From Amylibacter marinus (GTDB taxonomy: Bacteria > Pseudomonadota > Alphaproteobacteria > Rhodobacterales > Rhodobacteraceae), in contig NZ_BSNN01000004.1 in the NCBI RefSeq assembly GCF_030160015.1, forward strand, positions 594,285 to 658,284: a stretch of 64,000 nucleotides of DNA, read 5' to 3'. This document shows positions 35,670 through 45,928 of the stretch, piece after piece. The notes under the pieces are model-generated. The model searched no databases, was not told the origin of the DNA, and was given only the letters and a program-made list of their open reading frames with translations. A program made the translations under genes and the position numbers. The number at the start of each line of letters is the position of its first letter. The stretch's first letter is position 1.

Positions 35670-36962
35670 ATGTCCAATGCTGGAATCTATGCCCGAGAGG
35701 CCGCTGTGCGCCTATTGCACGCTGTTTTGATGGAAAAACGGCTGTTGATCGATTTGGTTGGTGCCGAGGATGGGCCTTTGGTGGATTTGGAACCATCGGC
35801 GCGGGCGCGGGCGCAATCGCTGGCGGCGACCACGCTGCGTAATCTGGATCGTTTGGATGCGGTACTGGATAAATACCTGACCAAGAAGACACCCTTTGCT
35901 CTGTTGAATATTCTGCGGGTGGCGGCGGCAGAAATATTGGTGGATGGCATCGCCAGCCACGCGGCGGTGGACAGCGCAGTAACCATGGCCAAGCGCAAAC
36001 AAAAAACGGCACATTTGAAGAACCTAGCCAATGCGGTATTGCGTAAGGTGGCGGACGAGGGCGCGGCAGAGTTCGCCAAAACAGCCCCCCAAGCATTGCC
36101 TAAGGCCTTTGTCGGGCAGATGAAAAAAATCGCCACCAAGGAGCAGATCGCGGCGATTGAGTTGGCCCATCAAGGCGGCGCGCCGCTGGACATCACATGC
36201 CGTGATCCCAAAGAGGCGGGCGAATTTGCAAAAACGCTGGGTGGTCAGCTGATGCCCAATGGGTCTGTGCGTTTGCAGCGCGCAGGGCAGATTACCGAAT
36301 TGCCAGGGTTCGAGACGGGATCTTGGTGGGTACAGGATGCCGCGGCCAGCATTCCGGCACTGGCGCTGGGCGTGGTTGAGGGCATGCGGGTTTTAGACCT
36401 ATGTGCGGCACCCGGTGGCAAGACCATGCAGCTGGCGGCGACGGGTGCGGATGTAACGGCGCTGGATATTTCACAGCACAGAATGCGGCGCGTAGAGGCG
36501 AATTTAGAGCGCACGGGCCTGCGGGCAAAATCGGTGGTGACGGATGCGCTGGGCTGGAAACCTGATGCGAAATTTGATGCGATTCTATTGGATGCGCCCT
36601 GTTCTGCGACCGGCACGATTCGCCGCCATCCTGACCTGCCCTTTGCCAAGGCAAATTTTGATCTGGCCGAGTTATTGAAGCTTCAGCGCAATTTATTGGC
36701 CAAGGCTTGTGAATGGCTGGCGCCTGGCGGGGAGCTGGTGTTCTCGACCTGTAGCCTATTTGCCGCCGAGGGCGAGGGCCATGCGGATTGGCTGGCCAAG
36801 CAAGAGATCGATGTCGTCCCCGTAGCGCTGGATGCGCCACAGTTGGGGCTGGAGCCGATGATGGCCAATGCGGCAGGACAAATCCGCCTGCGCCCTGATT
36901 TTTGGGCAGATGCAGGTGGTATGGATGGGTTTTTCGTAGCCAAGTTTAAAAAGGCATCGTAA
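35670..36962 (+). CDS. rsmB: 16S rRNA m5C967 methyltransferase RsmB
   Basis: SAM-dependent cytosine-5 methyltransferase. 430 residues: N-terminal NusB-like RNA-binding domain (to about 130), then the Rossmann catalytic domain with VLDLCAAPGGKTMQLAA, the motif IV Cys311 in LLDAPCSATGTIRRHPD and the nucleophile Cys361 in FSTCSLFAAEG. Start MSNAGIYAREAAVRLL is the family start. First gene of a plus-strand run reaching to 48.4 kb. Confidence 0.95.
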   Translation: MSNAGIYAREAAVRLLHAVLMEKRLLIDLVGAEDGPLVDLEPSARARAQSLAATTLRNLDRLDAVLDKYLTKKTPFALLNILRVAAAEILVDGIASHAAVDSAVTMAKRKQKTAHLKNLANAVLRKVADEGAAEFAKTAPQALPKAFVGQMKKIATKEQIAAIELAHQGGAPLDITCRDPKEAGEFAKTLGGQLMPNGSVRLQRAGQITELPGFETGSWWVQDAAASIPALALGVVEGMRVLDLCAAPGGKTMQLAATGADVTALDISQHRMRRVEANLERTGLRAKSVVTDALGWKPDAKFDAILLDAPCSATGTIRRHPDLPFAKANFDLAELLKLQRNLLAKACEWLAPGGELVFSTCSLFAAEGEGHADWLAKQEIDVVPVALDAPQLGLEPMMANAAGQIRLRPDFWADAGGMDGFFVAKFKKAS

Positions 36963-36988
36963 GCTTTTTAAAACGATAAAGCGGATGC

Positions 36989-38623
36989 ATGGGACTCTTA
37001 GGTGAAAACATTGGCAATAAGATAGCGGCGCGGCGCAGCGTTTTCTCGCGCGCGGCATCTGCCTTTATTGTTCAGCCAGAGCCGCGCTCGATCGGGGTGC
37101 CCGCGCGCGGCACGCAATTGATGGCGGGGTATTTTCTGTTTGCTGGCAGTATTGTCGAGGCCCCCGGGAAATCTATCTGGGATTTATCCGCGCCGGATGT
37201 GGAATTTGAACGTGCCCTGCACGGGTTTGGCTGGATGGATCATTTGGCCGCCGAGGGCAGCGCCCATGCGCGCCGCCTGACCAAAGAGTGGCTGTGGCGC
37301 TGGATTGATCTCTATGGTGCGGGGCGTGGCGAAGGTTGGACACCGCAATTGGCGGGGCGTCGCGTGGTGCGGGTGATAAATCATGCGCTGATGCTCTTGG
37401 CCAAAGAAGAGGCGGATCAACAACAGAAATATTATAAAATGCTGGGGCAACAGGCGGATTTCCTAGCGCGCCGCTGGCGGGCGGCCCCGCGAGGTGCGGC
37501 GCGGTTCGAAGCGTTGACAGGCTTGATCTATTGCGGGCTGGCCCTAGAGGCCAAAGAGCGGCATCTGGCGGGGGCCGTGCGGGGGCTGGCCAAGGAATGC
37601 GAGATCTATATTGGGATAGATGGCGCAATCCCATCTCGCAACCCAGAAGAACTGATGCAGATATTCACCTCGCTTGCCTGGGCTGCCCATGGCATTAACG
37701 AGGCCGGCAAGAAGCCCGAGCGCATGCATTTACTGGCCATGGAGCGCATTGTGCCAGTGTTGCGGGCCTTGCGTCTGGGGGATGGGGGATTGGGCCATTT
37801 CCACGGCGGTGGGCGTGGCATGGAGGGGCGTTTGGATCAATCGCTGGCGGATGCGGAAATCCGCCTGCCTGCGTTGGATAAAAACGCCATGGGGTATCAG
37901 CGGATGCGCCACGGCAAGAGCACGCTATTGATGGACACTGGGCCACAGACCATTGGTCGTGATCAGTCATTCTCGGCGCTGGCGTTTGAGATGTCTTGGG
38001 GGCGTCAGCCTTTGATTGTAAATGTGGGGCCGGGCGAGATTTTTGGCGAGGTGCCAGGAATTTTGAGCCGATCTGTGGCGGCCCATAGCACCCTATGTGT
38101 GGCCAATCACAACCCTGAGCGCACGGATGCCAAGAGGCCGGTGGTCCAAGAGCCGCTGTATGAGCGCAGTGAGAATGCGGATTTCGAGATGATCGCCGCG
38201 TCACATGGTGGGTTTGAGGACAGCCATGGCCTGCGCCATTACCGATCATTGGAACTGGCGCGCGATGGCATGTTTTTACGCGGCAAGGATTCTGTAGTGG
38301 CAGAGGGGCGGGCGCATCAACAGGCCTATCTGCGTTGGTTGCAGGCACGCGGGGCGAAATCTATTCCCTTTGCTATTCGCTTTCATTTGCATCCACGTGT
38401 GCGGGCGGAATTGGGCATGAAGGACACCGCCGTGACCATCACCCTGCCATCGGGTGAATTGTGGGTTTTGCGCGCGAATGGGGCCAAAATAGCCATCGAA
38501 CCCAGCCAATATATGCGATATGGCCGTTTAAATCCCAGCAATAGCAAACAGGTTGTGGTATCTGGCAAAGCAATCGACTATGAGGGCGGCATCGAATGGT
38601 CGCTGATCCGTCTAGACGAATAG
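36989..38623 (+). CDS. Heparinase II/III-like protein
   Basis: 544 residues. Helical N-terminal toroid-like half (WLWRWIDLYGAGRGEGW, FTSLAWAAHGINEAGK) and a beta-sheet C-terminal Heparinase II/III domain from about residue 300 (ALAFEMSWGRQPLIVNVGPG, AHSTLCVANHN, SHGGFEDSHGLRHYRSLEL). In related genomes this gene is placed between rsmB and purH, as here. No signal peptide is seen, which is odd for a polysaccharide lyase, so a role on internal or periplasmic glycans is uncertain. It begins 26 bases after rsmB and is probably cotranscribed. Confidence 0.85.
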   Translation: MGLLGENIGNKIAARRSVFSRAASAFIVQPEPRSIGVPARGTQLMAGYFLFAGSIVEAPGKSIWDLSAPDVEFERALHGFGWMDHLAAEGSAHARRLTKEWLWRWIDLYGAGRGEGWTPQLAGRRVVRVINHALMLLAKEEADQQQKYYKMLGQQADFLARRWRAAPRGAARFEALTGLIYCGLALEAKERHLAGAVRGLAKECEIYIGIDGAIPSRNPEELMQIFTSLAWAAHGINEAGKKPERMHLLAMERIVPVLRALRLGDGGLGHFHGGGRGMEGRLDQSLADAEIRLPALDKNAMGYQRMRHGKSTLLMDTGPQTIGRDQSFSALAFEMSWGRQPLIVNVGPGEIFGEVPGILSRSVAAHSTLCVANHNPERTDAKRPVVQEPLYERSENADFEMIAASHGGFEDSHGLRHYRSLELARDGMFLRGKDSVVAEGRAHQQAYLRWLQARGAKSIPFAIRFHLHPRVRAELGMKDTAVTITLPSGELWVLRANGAKIAIEPSQYMRYGRLNPSNSKQVVVSGKAIDYEGGIEWSLIRLDE

Positions 38624-38657
38624 CGCCGCCCTATGATTGCTAAAGGAATGCTGCCCA

Positions 38658-40250
38658 ATGTCCCAAGATCTTGTTAAAATTCGCCGCGCACTTTTGTCTG
38701 TTTCTGACAAAACTGGATTAATAGAGCTGGCGACAGCGCTGGATGCGCAGGGGGTGGAATTGCTATCAACGGGTGGGACCGCCAAGGCGATCCGTGATGC
38801 AGGTTTGGCCGTGCGCGATGTGTCCGAGATTACCAATTTTCCAGAGATGATGGATGGGCGTGTAAAGACGTTGCACCCGATGGTGCATGGGGGCTTGTTG
38901 GCGCTACGTGATAATGATGATCATATTGCGGCCATGGATGCACATGGCATTGGGGCAATCGATTTGCTGGTGGTTAATCTGTATCCGTTTGAGGAAACGG
39001 TTGCCAAGGGTGGCGATTATGATGATTGCATCGAGAACATCGATATTGGTGGCCCTGCGATGATCCGTGCGGCGGCTAAAAACCACGGGTTTGTATCTGT
39101 GGTTGTGGATGTGCAGGACTATGATGGGCTGATTGATCAGATGAAGGCCAATGAGGGCGCGACTGATTTGGCCTTCCGTCAGGAATTGGCCCAATGCGCC
39201 TATGCGCGTACGGGGGCCTATGATGCGGCGGTATCCACATGGATGGCGGGCGCGATTGGCAAGGCGGCCCCGCGGCGCCGTGCGATTGCTGGCGAATTTG
39301 TACAAGAGATGCGTTATGGTGAAAACCCGCATCAATCGGCCAGTTTTTATTCTAATGGGTCTGAGCGCGCGGGCGTGGCCACAGCCACCCAGCATCAAGG
39401 CAAGGCGCTATCGTACAACAATATTAATGACACCGATGCGGCATTTGAATTGGTGGCGGAATTTGACCCCAAAGATGGGCCGGCGGTTGCAATTATCAAA
39501 CACGCTAACCCATGCGGCGTGGCACGCGGTGCCACATTGGCCGAGGCGTACGAGAAAGCATTCCAATGCGATCAGACATCTGCCTTTGGCGGCATTATCG
39601 CGCTGAACCAAACATTGGACGGTGCCACAGCCGAGCAGATTTGCAACATTTTCACAGAGGTGGTGATCGCTCCGGAGGCCACAGATGAAGCCAAGGCAGT
39701 TTTCGCGGCCAAGAAGAACCTGCGCCTGCTAACCACCGGTGGTTTGCCGGATGTTTTGGCGGCGGGCCAGACATGGCGTCAGGTATCGGGCGGCTATTTG
39801 ATCCAAGATCGCGATAATGGGTTCATCGGCATGGATGATTTGAAGGTTGTGACCAAGAAACAGCCAAGCGAGGCGGAGCTGAAGGATATGTTCTTTGCAT
39901 GGAAAGTTGCAAAGCACGTCAAATCCAATGCGATTGTTTATGTGAAGGATGGCGCCACCGTGGGTGTTGGTGCGGGGCAGATGAGCCGCGTAGACAGCAC
40001 GCGCATTGCTGCACGCAAGGCCCAAGATATGGCCGACGTGCTGGGATTGCCTGCCCCGTTGACCCAAGGGTCTGTTGTGGCATCTGATGCGTTTTTCCCC
40101 TTCTCTGATGGATTGCTAACCGCCGCCGAGGCTGGCGCCACGGCGATCATACAGCCCGGTGGTTCTATGCGCGATGACGAGGTTATTGCGGCGGCTGATG
40201 AGGCCGGGCTTGCCATGGTGTTTACTGGCATGCGCCATTTCCGTCATTGA
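38658..40250 (+). CDS. purH: Bifunctional AICAR formyltransferase / IMP cyclohydrolase
   Basis: Last two steps of purine synthesis. 530 residues with the N-terminal IMP cyclohydrolase ([47 protein letters not shown]) and the C-terminal AICAR transformylase ([39 protein letters not shown]). The start [14 protein letters not shown] is chosen over a frame start seven codons earlier. Followed directly by lspA. Confidence 0.97.
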   Translation: MSQDLVKIRRALLSVSDKTGLIELATALDAQGVELLSTGGTAKAIRDAGLAVRDVSEITNFPEMMDGRVKTLHPMVHGGLLALRDNDDHIAAMDAHGIGAIDLLVVNLYPFEETVAKGGDYDDCIENIDIGGPAMIRAAAKNHGFVSVVVDVQDYDGLIDQMKANEGATDLAFRQELAQCAYARTGAYDAAVSTWMAGAIGKAAPRRRAIAGEFVQEMRYGENPHQSASFYSNGSERAGVATATQHQGKALSYNNINDTDAAFELVAEFDPKDGPAVAIIKHANPCGVARGATLAEAYEKAFQCDQTSAFGGIIALNQTLDGATAEQICNIFTEVVIAPEATDEAKAVFAAKKNLRLLTTGGLPDVLAAGQTWRQVSGGYLIQDRDNGFIGMDDLKVVTKKQPSEAELKDMFFAWKVAKHVKSNAIVYVKDGATVGVGAGQMSRVDSTRIAARKAQDMADVLGLPAPLTQGSVVASDAFFPFSDGLLTAAEAGATAIIQPGGSMRDDEVIAAADEAGLAMVFTGMRHFRH

Positions 40251-40252
40251 TC

Positions 40253-40723
40253 ATGCGCACGACCCTGTTCATATCGGTTGTTTTTTTCCTACTGGATCAG
40301 GTCAGTAAGTCCTATGTTCTAGGGCCTCTGAATTTGGATGATGTCGGGGTGATCGAAATCTTTGACCCCTATTTGATGTTCAAAATGGCGTGGAACGAGG
40401 GTATTAATTTTGGCCTGTTTGCCAATGGGGCGGATACCATGCGCTGGGTGCTAACCGCATTTGCGGTGGTGGTCAGCGGCTATCTGTTGTGGTGGTCACG
40501 CCAGTATAGCGGCTGGATGGCTTGTTTGTGTGTTGGGATGGTTGTTGGCGGTGCGCTGGGCAATGCGCTGGATCGCGTGATCTATGGCGCGGTGGTTGAT
40601 TTTCTGAATATGTCCTGTTGTGGCATTTACAATCCTTATGTGTTTAATCTGGCGGATGTTTGGGTTTTTGCGGGGATTATCGGGATCATTCTGTTTTCAG
40701 AGCGGTTTCAGAAACGGGCGTGA
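40253..40723 (+). CDS. lspA: Lipoprotein signal peptidase (signal peptidase II)
   Basis: Inner-membrane aspartyl protease removing signal peptides from prolipoproteins. 156 residues, four helices. Catalytic Asp116 in VVDFLNM and Asp135 in FNLADVWVF, with GNALDR before them. An in-frame TTG at 40247 overlaps the purH stop; the ATG two bases after that stop is preferred. The next gene codes for a lipoprotein, one of its likely substrates. Confidence 0.96.
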   Translation: MRTTLFISVVFFLLDQVSKSYVLGPLNLDDVGVIEIFDPYLMFKMAWNEGINFGLFANGADTMRWVLTAFAVVVSGYLLWWSRQYSGWMACLCVGMVVGGALGNALDRVIYGAVVDFLNMSCCGIYNPYVFNLADVWVFAGIIGIILFSERFQKRA

Positions 40724-40776
40724 CCTCTGGGGATCTTTGGGGTAAACAGGCCGCAGCTAGTTTGGAATTTAATACG

Positions 40777-41274
40777 ATGAACATTGTTGTAAAAATCGCT
40801 TTGGTTGGCCTGATTGGTATTGGCATCACGGCCTGTTCGGGCAAGGGTGGCAAGGGGCCAGACGAATTTGGGGTGCTTCCGACCAAGCCATTGGAATACC
40901 CAGATGATTTAACGACATTGCCTGAGCCAGACAGCAGCGTGCGCAACCGTGCCGATCAGCGCCCGCTGGCCGATGCGGTAACCGCGCTGGGCGGCAAGGC
41001 CGCGCGCATTGATTCTACCACCATTCCCGCATCCGAGCGCGCATTGCTGAATGCCGCCACGCGTTACGGTGTGGCCGAGAATGTGCGCGCCGAATTGGCC
41101 GCGCAGGATGCGGAATTCCGCCGCCGTAACAAAGGCAAGGTTCTGGAACGCCTGTTTAACGTAGATATCGAGCAAGACCGCTATGCGGACGAGCTGTTGG
41201 ATAGCGAGGCCGAGCTGTTACGGATGCGTCGTTTGGGCATAGGCACCCCGACTTCACCCAAGGCTATTGAATAA
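40777..41274 (+). CDS. DUF3035 lipoprotein
   Basis: 165 residues with a lipoprotein signal: IGIGITACSGKG, Cys20 the expected lipidation site. The mature part has the DUF3035 signature PDEFGVLPTKPLEYPDDL directly after the lipid anchor and ARIDSTTIPASERALLNAATRYG. Function unknown; the family is strong in Rhodobacterales and regularly sits behind lspA. The start is ATG at 40777; the longer frame from 40660 belongs to lspA. Confidence 0.92.
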   Translation: MNIVVKIALVGLIGIGITACSGKGGKGPDEFGVLPTKPLEYPDDLTTLPEPDSSVRNRADQRPLADAVTALGGKAARIDSTTIPASERALLNAATRYGVAENVRAELAAQDAEFRRRNKGKVLERLFNVDIEQDRYADELLDSEAELLRMRRLGIGTPTSPKAIE

Positions 41275-41361
41275 TTCCTGATATTCGCTCACGATTTCGT
41301 TGGGAACGCTTGCGTATTGGCGCTGGGCGGCTAACTTGATCGTGAACAAACGGGAAATATT

Positions 41362-42699
41362 ATGATTGCAAAATTAGCGAAATTGATCACCGCGTGTTGT
41401 CTATGTGGCACGTCCGCCTTGGCATTAGGCGAGGTTAGCACCTTTGAATTGGACAATGGTCTAGAAATTGTGGTGATCGAGGATCATCGCGCCCCCGTGG
41501 TGACACATATGCTGTGGTATCGCGTTGGCGCGGCGGATGAGCCAGCGGGTAAATCCGGTATTGCGCATTTTTTGGAACATTTGCTGTTTAAGGGCACGGA
41601 TGACTTAGCCCCGGGCGAGTTCTCGGAAATCGTCTCTGCCAATGGAGGGAGCGAAAATGCCTTTACCTCTTTTGATTACACGGGGTATTTTCAGCGGGTA
41701 TCGGCGGATCGTCTGCCGTTGATGATGAAGATCGAATCTGATCGCATGCAAAACCTAAATCTGACCGAGGAAGAGGTTTTGCCAGAGCGTGATGTGATCA
41801 TCGAAGAGCGCAATTCGCGTACCGAGAACAACCCCAGCGCATTGTTTTCTGAACATCGGTCTGCCCTGATGTATGCCAATCATCCGTACGGTACTCCGGT
41901 GATTGGCTGGATGCACGAGATCGAGAACCTGACCCGCGAGGATGCGCTGGATTTCTACAAGAAATACTATGCGCCAAACAATGCTATTTTGATTGTGGCA
42001 GGGGATGTAGAGCCTGAAAATGTGTTGGCCTTGGCCCAAGAGCATTACGGCCCGCGCATCCCATCCGATGCCATCACCAAACGTGTGCGCCCCCAAGAGC
42101 CCCCAAAGCGCGCGCCTATTCATACGATTTTCGAAGATCCGCGCGTGGGCCAGCCCTATGTGATCCGCGAATACTTATCCGCCAACCGCAAGAGCGGCGA
42201 TCAGACCGAAGCGGCGGCATTACGGGTGTTTGCGGAATTGTTGGGCGGGTCTGGTGTGACCTCATTCTTGGGTCAAAAATTACAGCTGGAACAGAAAGTG
42301 GCCATCAATCAGGCCGCGTGGCATTCCGGCATGTCCTATGATCGCGATGGATTCGGCCTGTATGCGGTGCCTGCGGCGGGCGTTAGCCTACAGGATTTAG
42401 AAGAGGCGCTAGATGCCGCCTTGGCTGAATTTTTGGTTCAGGGTGTGGATGTGGAGCATCTGGCGCGGATCAAAACCCAGATGAAGGCCGCTGAGATCTA
42501 CGCCTTGGATAACCAAAGCGATGTTGCGCGCCGCTATGGCGAGGCGCTGACCTCTGGGTTAACAGTACAGGATGTGCAGGAATGGCCCGCCCTATTGGCC
42601 GCGGTCACCGCCGAGGATGTTATGCAGGCCGCGCGTACCGTTTTGAATGAAAATGCGTCTGTTACCGGCTGGTTCCGTGCGCCACAGGAGACAAAATAA
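41362..42699 (+). CDS. M16 zinc metallopeptidase, active subunit
   Basis: 445 residues with a signal peptide (LITACCLCGTSALALG) and the inverted zinc motif HxxEH as HFLEH (His69, Glu72, His73) plus the distal glutamate in VIIEERNSRTENNPS near 149. Family members of this exported type degrade peptides in the periplasm. It overlaps the following M16 gene by one base (TAATG). The two probably form a heterodimer with one catalytic and one non-catalytic chain. Confidence 0.94.
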   Translation: MIAKLAKLITACCLCGTSALALGEVSTFELDNGLEIVVIEDHRAPVVTHMLWYRVGAADEPAGKSGIAHFLEHLLFKGTDDLAPGEFSEIVSANGGSENAFTSFDYTGYFQRVSADRLPLMMKIESDRMQNLNLTEEEVLPERDVIIEERNSRTENNPSALFSEHRSALMYANHPYGTPVIGWMHEIENLTREDALDFYKKYYAPNNAILIVAGDVEPENVLALAQEHYGPRIPSDAITKRVRPQEPPKRAPIHTIFEDPRVGQPYVIREYLSANRKSGDQTEAAALRVFAELLGGSGVTSFLGQKLQLEQKVAINQAAWHSGMSYDRDGFGLYAVPAAGVSLQDLEEALDAALAEFLVQGVDVEHLARIKTQMKAAEIYALDNQSDVARRYGEALTSGLTVQDVQEWPALLAAVTAEDVMQAARTVLNENASVTGWFRAPQETK

Positions 42700-44012
42700 T
42701 GATCAGAATTATCAGCGCTGTATGCGCATTTATCAGCCTTGCTTTGCCTGCTGTTGCAGAAATTGATATCGAAGAGGTTGTTTCGCCCGGTGGCATCACC
42801 GCATGGTTGGTGAGTGAGCCTTCGATCCCGATGGTCTCGATCGAAATCGGATTCAAGGGCGGCTCGTTGACCGAGCCTGACGATAAACTGGGATCAACTT
42901 ATCTAATGGCTGGGCTGTTAGAAGAGGGGGCGGGGGACTTGGATTCCGTGGCCTTTCGCCAGGCGGCCGAGGCACTGGCCAGCAGTTTCTCGTTTGATTC
43001 CAGCAAAGAAAACGTTTTGACCGGCGCACAGTTTTTGAAGGAAAATATGGATGCATCGATTGACCTGTGGAAATTGGCGCTGACACAGCCTAGCTTTGAT
43101 GACACGGCCTTTGAACGCACTAAGGCACAGGTGCAATCCATTGTGGCCCGCCGCGCCAAAACCCCCAATGAAATCGCAGGTGATGCCTTTAGTGCTGTGG
43201 CCTATGCTGGCCATCCCTATGCACGAACTTATCAGGGCACGCTTAAGACCATCGGGGCGCTAACACAGCAAGACATGCGCGATGCCCATCGGCGTAGCAT
43301 GACCAAGGATCGCATGTTTATCGGTGTGGTTGGCGATATCACCGCGGCAGAACTGGGCCCGGTTCTGGATCATTTGCTGGGGGATTTGCCTGAAACAGGC
43401 CCCACAATGCCGAACGAGATCACCTTTCAGGCCGAAGGTGGTGTGACGGTGGTGGATTTCAACACCCCCCAATCGGTGGCTGTTTGGGGACATCAGGGTA
43501 TTGCTCAGGATGATCCGGATTTTTTCCCTGCATTTGTGATGAATCACATTATGGGCGGCAGCGGCTTTACATCTCGCCTGACCAGTGAGGTGCGTGAAAA
43601 GCGCGGCCTAACCTATGGGATATACTCTTATTTAGCGTCGATGGATTTTGCACAGTATTACGGTGGTTCTGTTTCATCCAGCAACGATAGTATTGGCGAG
43701 GCGATTGAAATCGTAAAGGCAGAATGGGCGCGTATGGCGGCCGAGGGTGTCAGCGCAGCCGAGCTGGACGCGGCCAAGAAATATATGACCGGCAATTATC
43801 CTCTGCGGTTTGATGGGAATGCGAAAATCGCTGGGTTATTACGTTATAGTCAAATGGATAATTTCCCAATTGATTATCCCAAAAAGCGCAACGGATATAT
43901 CAATGCCGTGACCCAAGAGGATATCAAGCGCGTGGCCGCCCGTCTGATGCGCGCGGATGATTTGCATTTTGTCGTGGTTGGTAAACCTGTTGGGTTAACC
44001 AGCGCCAACTAA
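42699..44012 (+). CDS. M16-family protein, non-catalytic subunit
   Basis: 437 residues with a signal peptide (AVCAFISLALPAVAE) and the two-domain M16 fold, but where HxxEH should stand it reads STYLMAGLLEEGAGDLD, so zinc ligands are gone. The late motifs are intact (SGFTSRLTSEVREKRGLTYGIYS). This matches the inactive partner of MPP/PqqFG-like M16 pairs, which supplies substrate-binding residues (GFTSRL..R..RGLTY). Translation is coupled to the upstream active subunit by the overlapping start. Confidence 0.93.
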   Translation: MIRIISAVCAFISLALPAVAEIDIEEVVSPGGITAWLVSEPSIPMVSIEIGFKGGSLTEPDDKLGSTYLMAGLLEEGAGDLDSVAFRQAAEALASSFSFDSSKENVLTGAQFLKENMDASIDLWKLALTQPSFDDTAFERTKAQVQSIVARRAKTPNEIAGDAFSAVAYAGHPYARTYQGTLKTIGALTQQDMRDAHRRSMTKDRMFIGVVGDITAAELGPVLDHLLGDLPETGPTMPNEITFQAEGGVTVVDFNTPQSVAVWGHQGIAQDDPDFFPAFVMNHIMGGSGFTSRLTSEVREKRGLTYGIYSYLASMDFAQYYGGSVSSSNDSIGEAIEIVKAEWARMAAEGVSAAELDAAKKYMTGNYPLRFDGNAKIAGLLRYSQMDNFPIDYPKKRNGYINAVTQEDIKRVAARLMRADDLHFVVVGKPVGLTSAN

Positions 44013-44074
44013 TTGCCCTTGGGTGCGCGCGAATTCCATGTCGAATCGCGCGCACCTATGCTATCCCTAGTGGC

Positions 44075-45928
44075 ATGGATATTTCTGCCCCCCAAATAAG
44101 CCCTGATTTGCCTGAAATCCGCCAACTGGATGATGCGGCGGCAAATCGAATTGCCGCAGGCGAGGTGGTAGAACGCCCTGCGTCCGCGATCAAAGAATTG
44201 GTAGAGAATTCCATTGATGCACAGGCACGGCGCATCGAAATTGCCTATGCCGATGGGGGCAAGACGCTGATCCGCGTATCTGATGATGGGCATGGCATTC
44301 CTGAATATCAATTGCCCCTTGCGCTATCGCGCCATGCGACCTCGAAAATTGATGGCACGGATTTGTTGAATATTCGCAGCTTTGGATTTCGTGGCGAGGC
44401 CCTGCCATCGATGGGGGCGGTTGGCCGCCTGTCGGTGAAATCTCGTGTGGCCAATGCGGCGAGCGGTGCGGAAATCGTGGTGGATGGCGGCGTGATTGCG
44501 CCTGTGCGGCCTGTGGCCACGCCCCATGGTACGGTGGTTGAATTGCGCAACCTGTTTCACGCAACGCCTGCGCGGTTGAAATTTCTGCGCACGGATCGCG
44601 CCGAGGCTGGTGCGATTAGCGATGTGATAAAACGTTTGGCTATGGCAGAGCCATCCATCGGGTTTACCCTACGCGATGTATCGGGTGGGGGTGCTGGGCG
44701 CGTGGTATTTCGTGCTGATCCAGAAAGCGGCGATCTGTTTGATGCGTTGCATGGGCGATTGCGCAGTGTATTGGGGGCGGAATTTGCGGATAACTGTCTG
44801 CCCGTGGATGCGACACGTGATGGTATGAGCCTGACGGGCTATGCTAGCCTGCCGACCTTTTCGCGGGGCAATGCCATGGCGCAATTCCTGTTTGTGAATG
44901 GCCGGCCCGTTAAGGACAAATTGTTAATTGGCGCGCTGCGGGGGGCCTATTCTGATTTCTTGCACGCGGGGCGCTATCCTGTGGTGGCGCTGTTTCTAGA
45001 GTGTGACCCCGAACAGGTGGATGTAAATGTGCACCCCGCCAAGGCCGAAGTCCGGTTTCGAGAGCCAGGACTGGCGCGTGGGTTGATGATATCGGGGCTT
45101 CGCCATGCGCTAACTGGGGCGGGGCATCGCGCATCCACCACGGTGGCGGATGCCACATTGGGGGCGTTTAGCGCACCGCAAATAGCGCCCCACGATAAGG
45201 ACATACGCCCCCTGTATCAGATGCGACAGTCTGCACCAGAGTATCGCCCCCTAGCGCCGTCGCCAATGCAGGGCGGGTTTGCCGAAACACAGGGGGCGGT
45301 ATCTGGCCGTGTCGAGGACGTGATCGAGCAGGACGTCTTGGTTGATGATTTACCCCTTGGGGCGGCGCGCGCACAGTTGCACGAGAATTATATTGTAGCC
45401 CAGACCAAGGATGGAATGGTTATTGTGGATCAGCATGCCGCCCATGAGCGGCTGGTCTATGAAAAGCTGAAACAGCAGATGGCGGATAATGGCGTGGCCG
45501 CGCAGGCGCTGTTGATCCCAGAGGTGGTAGAGCTGTCCGAGGCGGATCGCGCAACGCTGTTGGATGCGGCGGGTGAATTGGCACGCTTTGGTCTGGGGAT
45601 CGAGGGGTTCGGCCCTACGGCGATTGCCGTGCGCGAGACGCCAGCGATCTTGGGCGAGGTGAATGCGGGGGCGATGGTGCGCGATATTCTGGACGAGCTG
45701 GCAGACCTTGCGCAGACCCAGACGGTGAAAGAGCAGCTAGAGGCGATCCTTAGCCGCGTGGCCTGTCATGGCTCTATCCGATCTGGCCGGGTAATGCGCG
45801 CCGATGAGATGAATGCGCTATTGCGCGAAATGGAGGCAACCCCGCATTCTGGGCAATGCAACCATGGGCGGCCCACTTATGTAGAATTGAAATTGGCGGA
45901 TATAGAAAAGTTGTTTGGACGCAGATGA
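44075..45928 (+). CDS. mutL: DNA mismatch repair protein MutL (endonuclease type)
   Basis: 617 residues. GHKL ATPase motifs: AAGEVVERPASAIKELVENSIDA, SDDGHGIP and SFGFRGEALPS. The C-terminal domain has the endonuclease motif DQHAAHERLVYE (DQHAx2Ex4E) and CNHGRPTYVEL near the end, so it can probably nick DNA itself, as expected in bacteria without MutH. Overlaps rmuC by four bases. Confidence 0.97.
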   Translation: MDISAPQISPDLPEIRQLDDAAANRIAAGEVVERPASAIKELVENSIDAQARRIEIAYADGGKTLIRVSDDGHGIPEYQLPLALSRHATSKIDGTDLLNIRSFGFRGEALPSMGAVGRLSVKSRVANAASGAEIVVDGGVIAPVRPVATPHGTVVELRNLFHATPARLKFLRTDRAEAGAISDVIKRLAMAEPSIGFTLRDVSGGGAGRVVFRADPESGDLFDALHGRLRSVLGAEFADNCLPVDATRDGMSLTGYASLPTFSRGNAMAQFLFVNGRPVKDKLLIGALRGAYSDFLHAGRYPVVALFLECDPEQVDVNVHPAKAEVRFREPGLARGLMISGLRHALTGAGHRASTTVADATLGAFSAPQIAPHDKDIRPLYQMRQSAPEYRPLAPSPMQGGFAETQGAVSGRVEDVIEQDVLVDDLPLGAARAQLHENYIVAQTKDGMVIVDQHAAHERLVYEKLKQQMADNGVAAQALLIPEVVELSEADRATLLDAAGELARFGLGIEGFGPTAIAVRETPAILGEVNAGAMVRDILDELADLAQTQTVKEQLEAILSRVACHGSIRSGRVMRADEMNALLREMEATPHSGQCNHGRPTYVELKLADIEKLFGRR

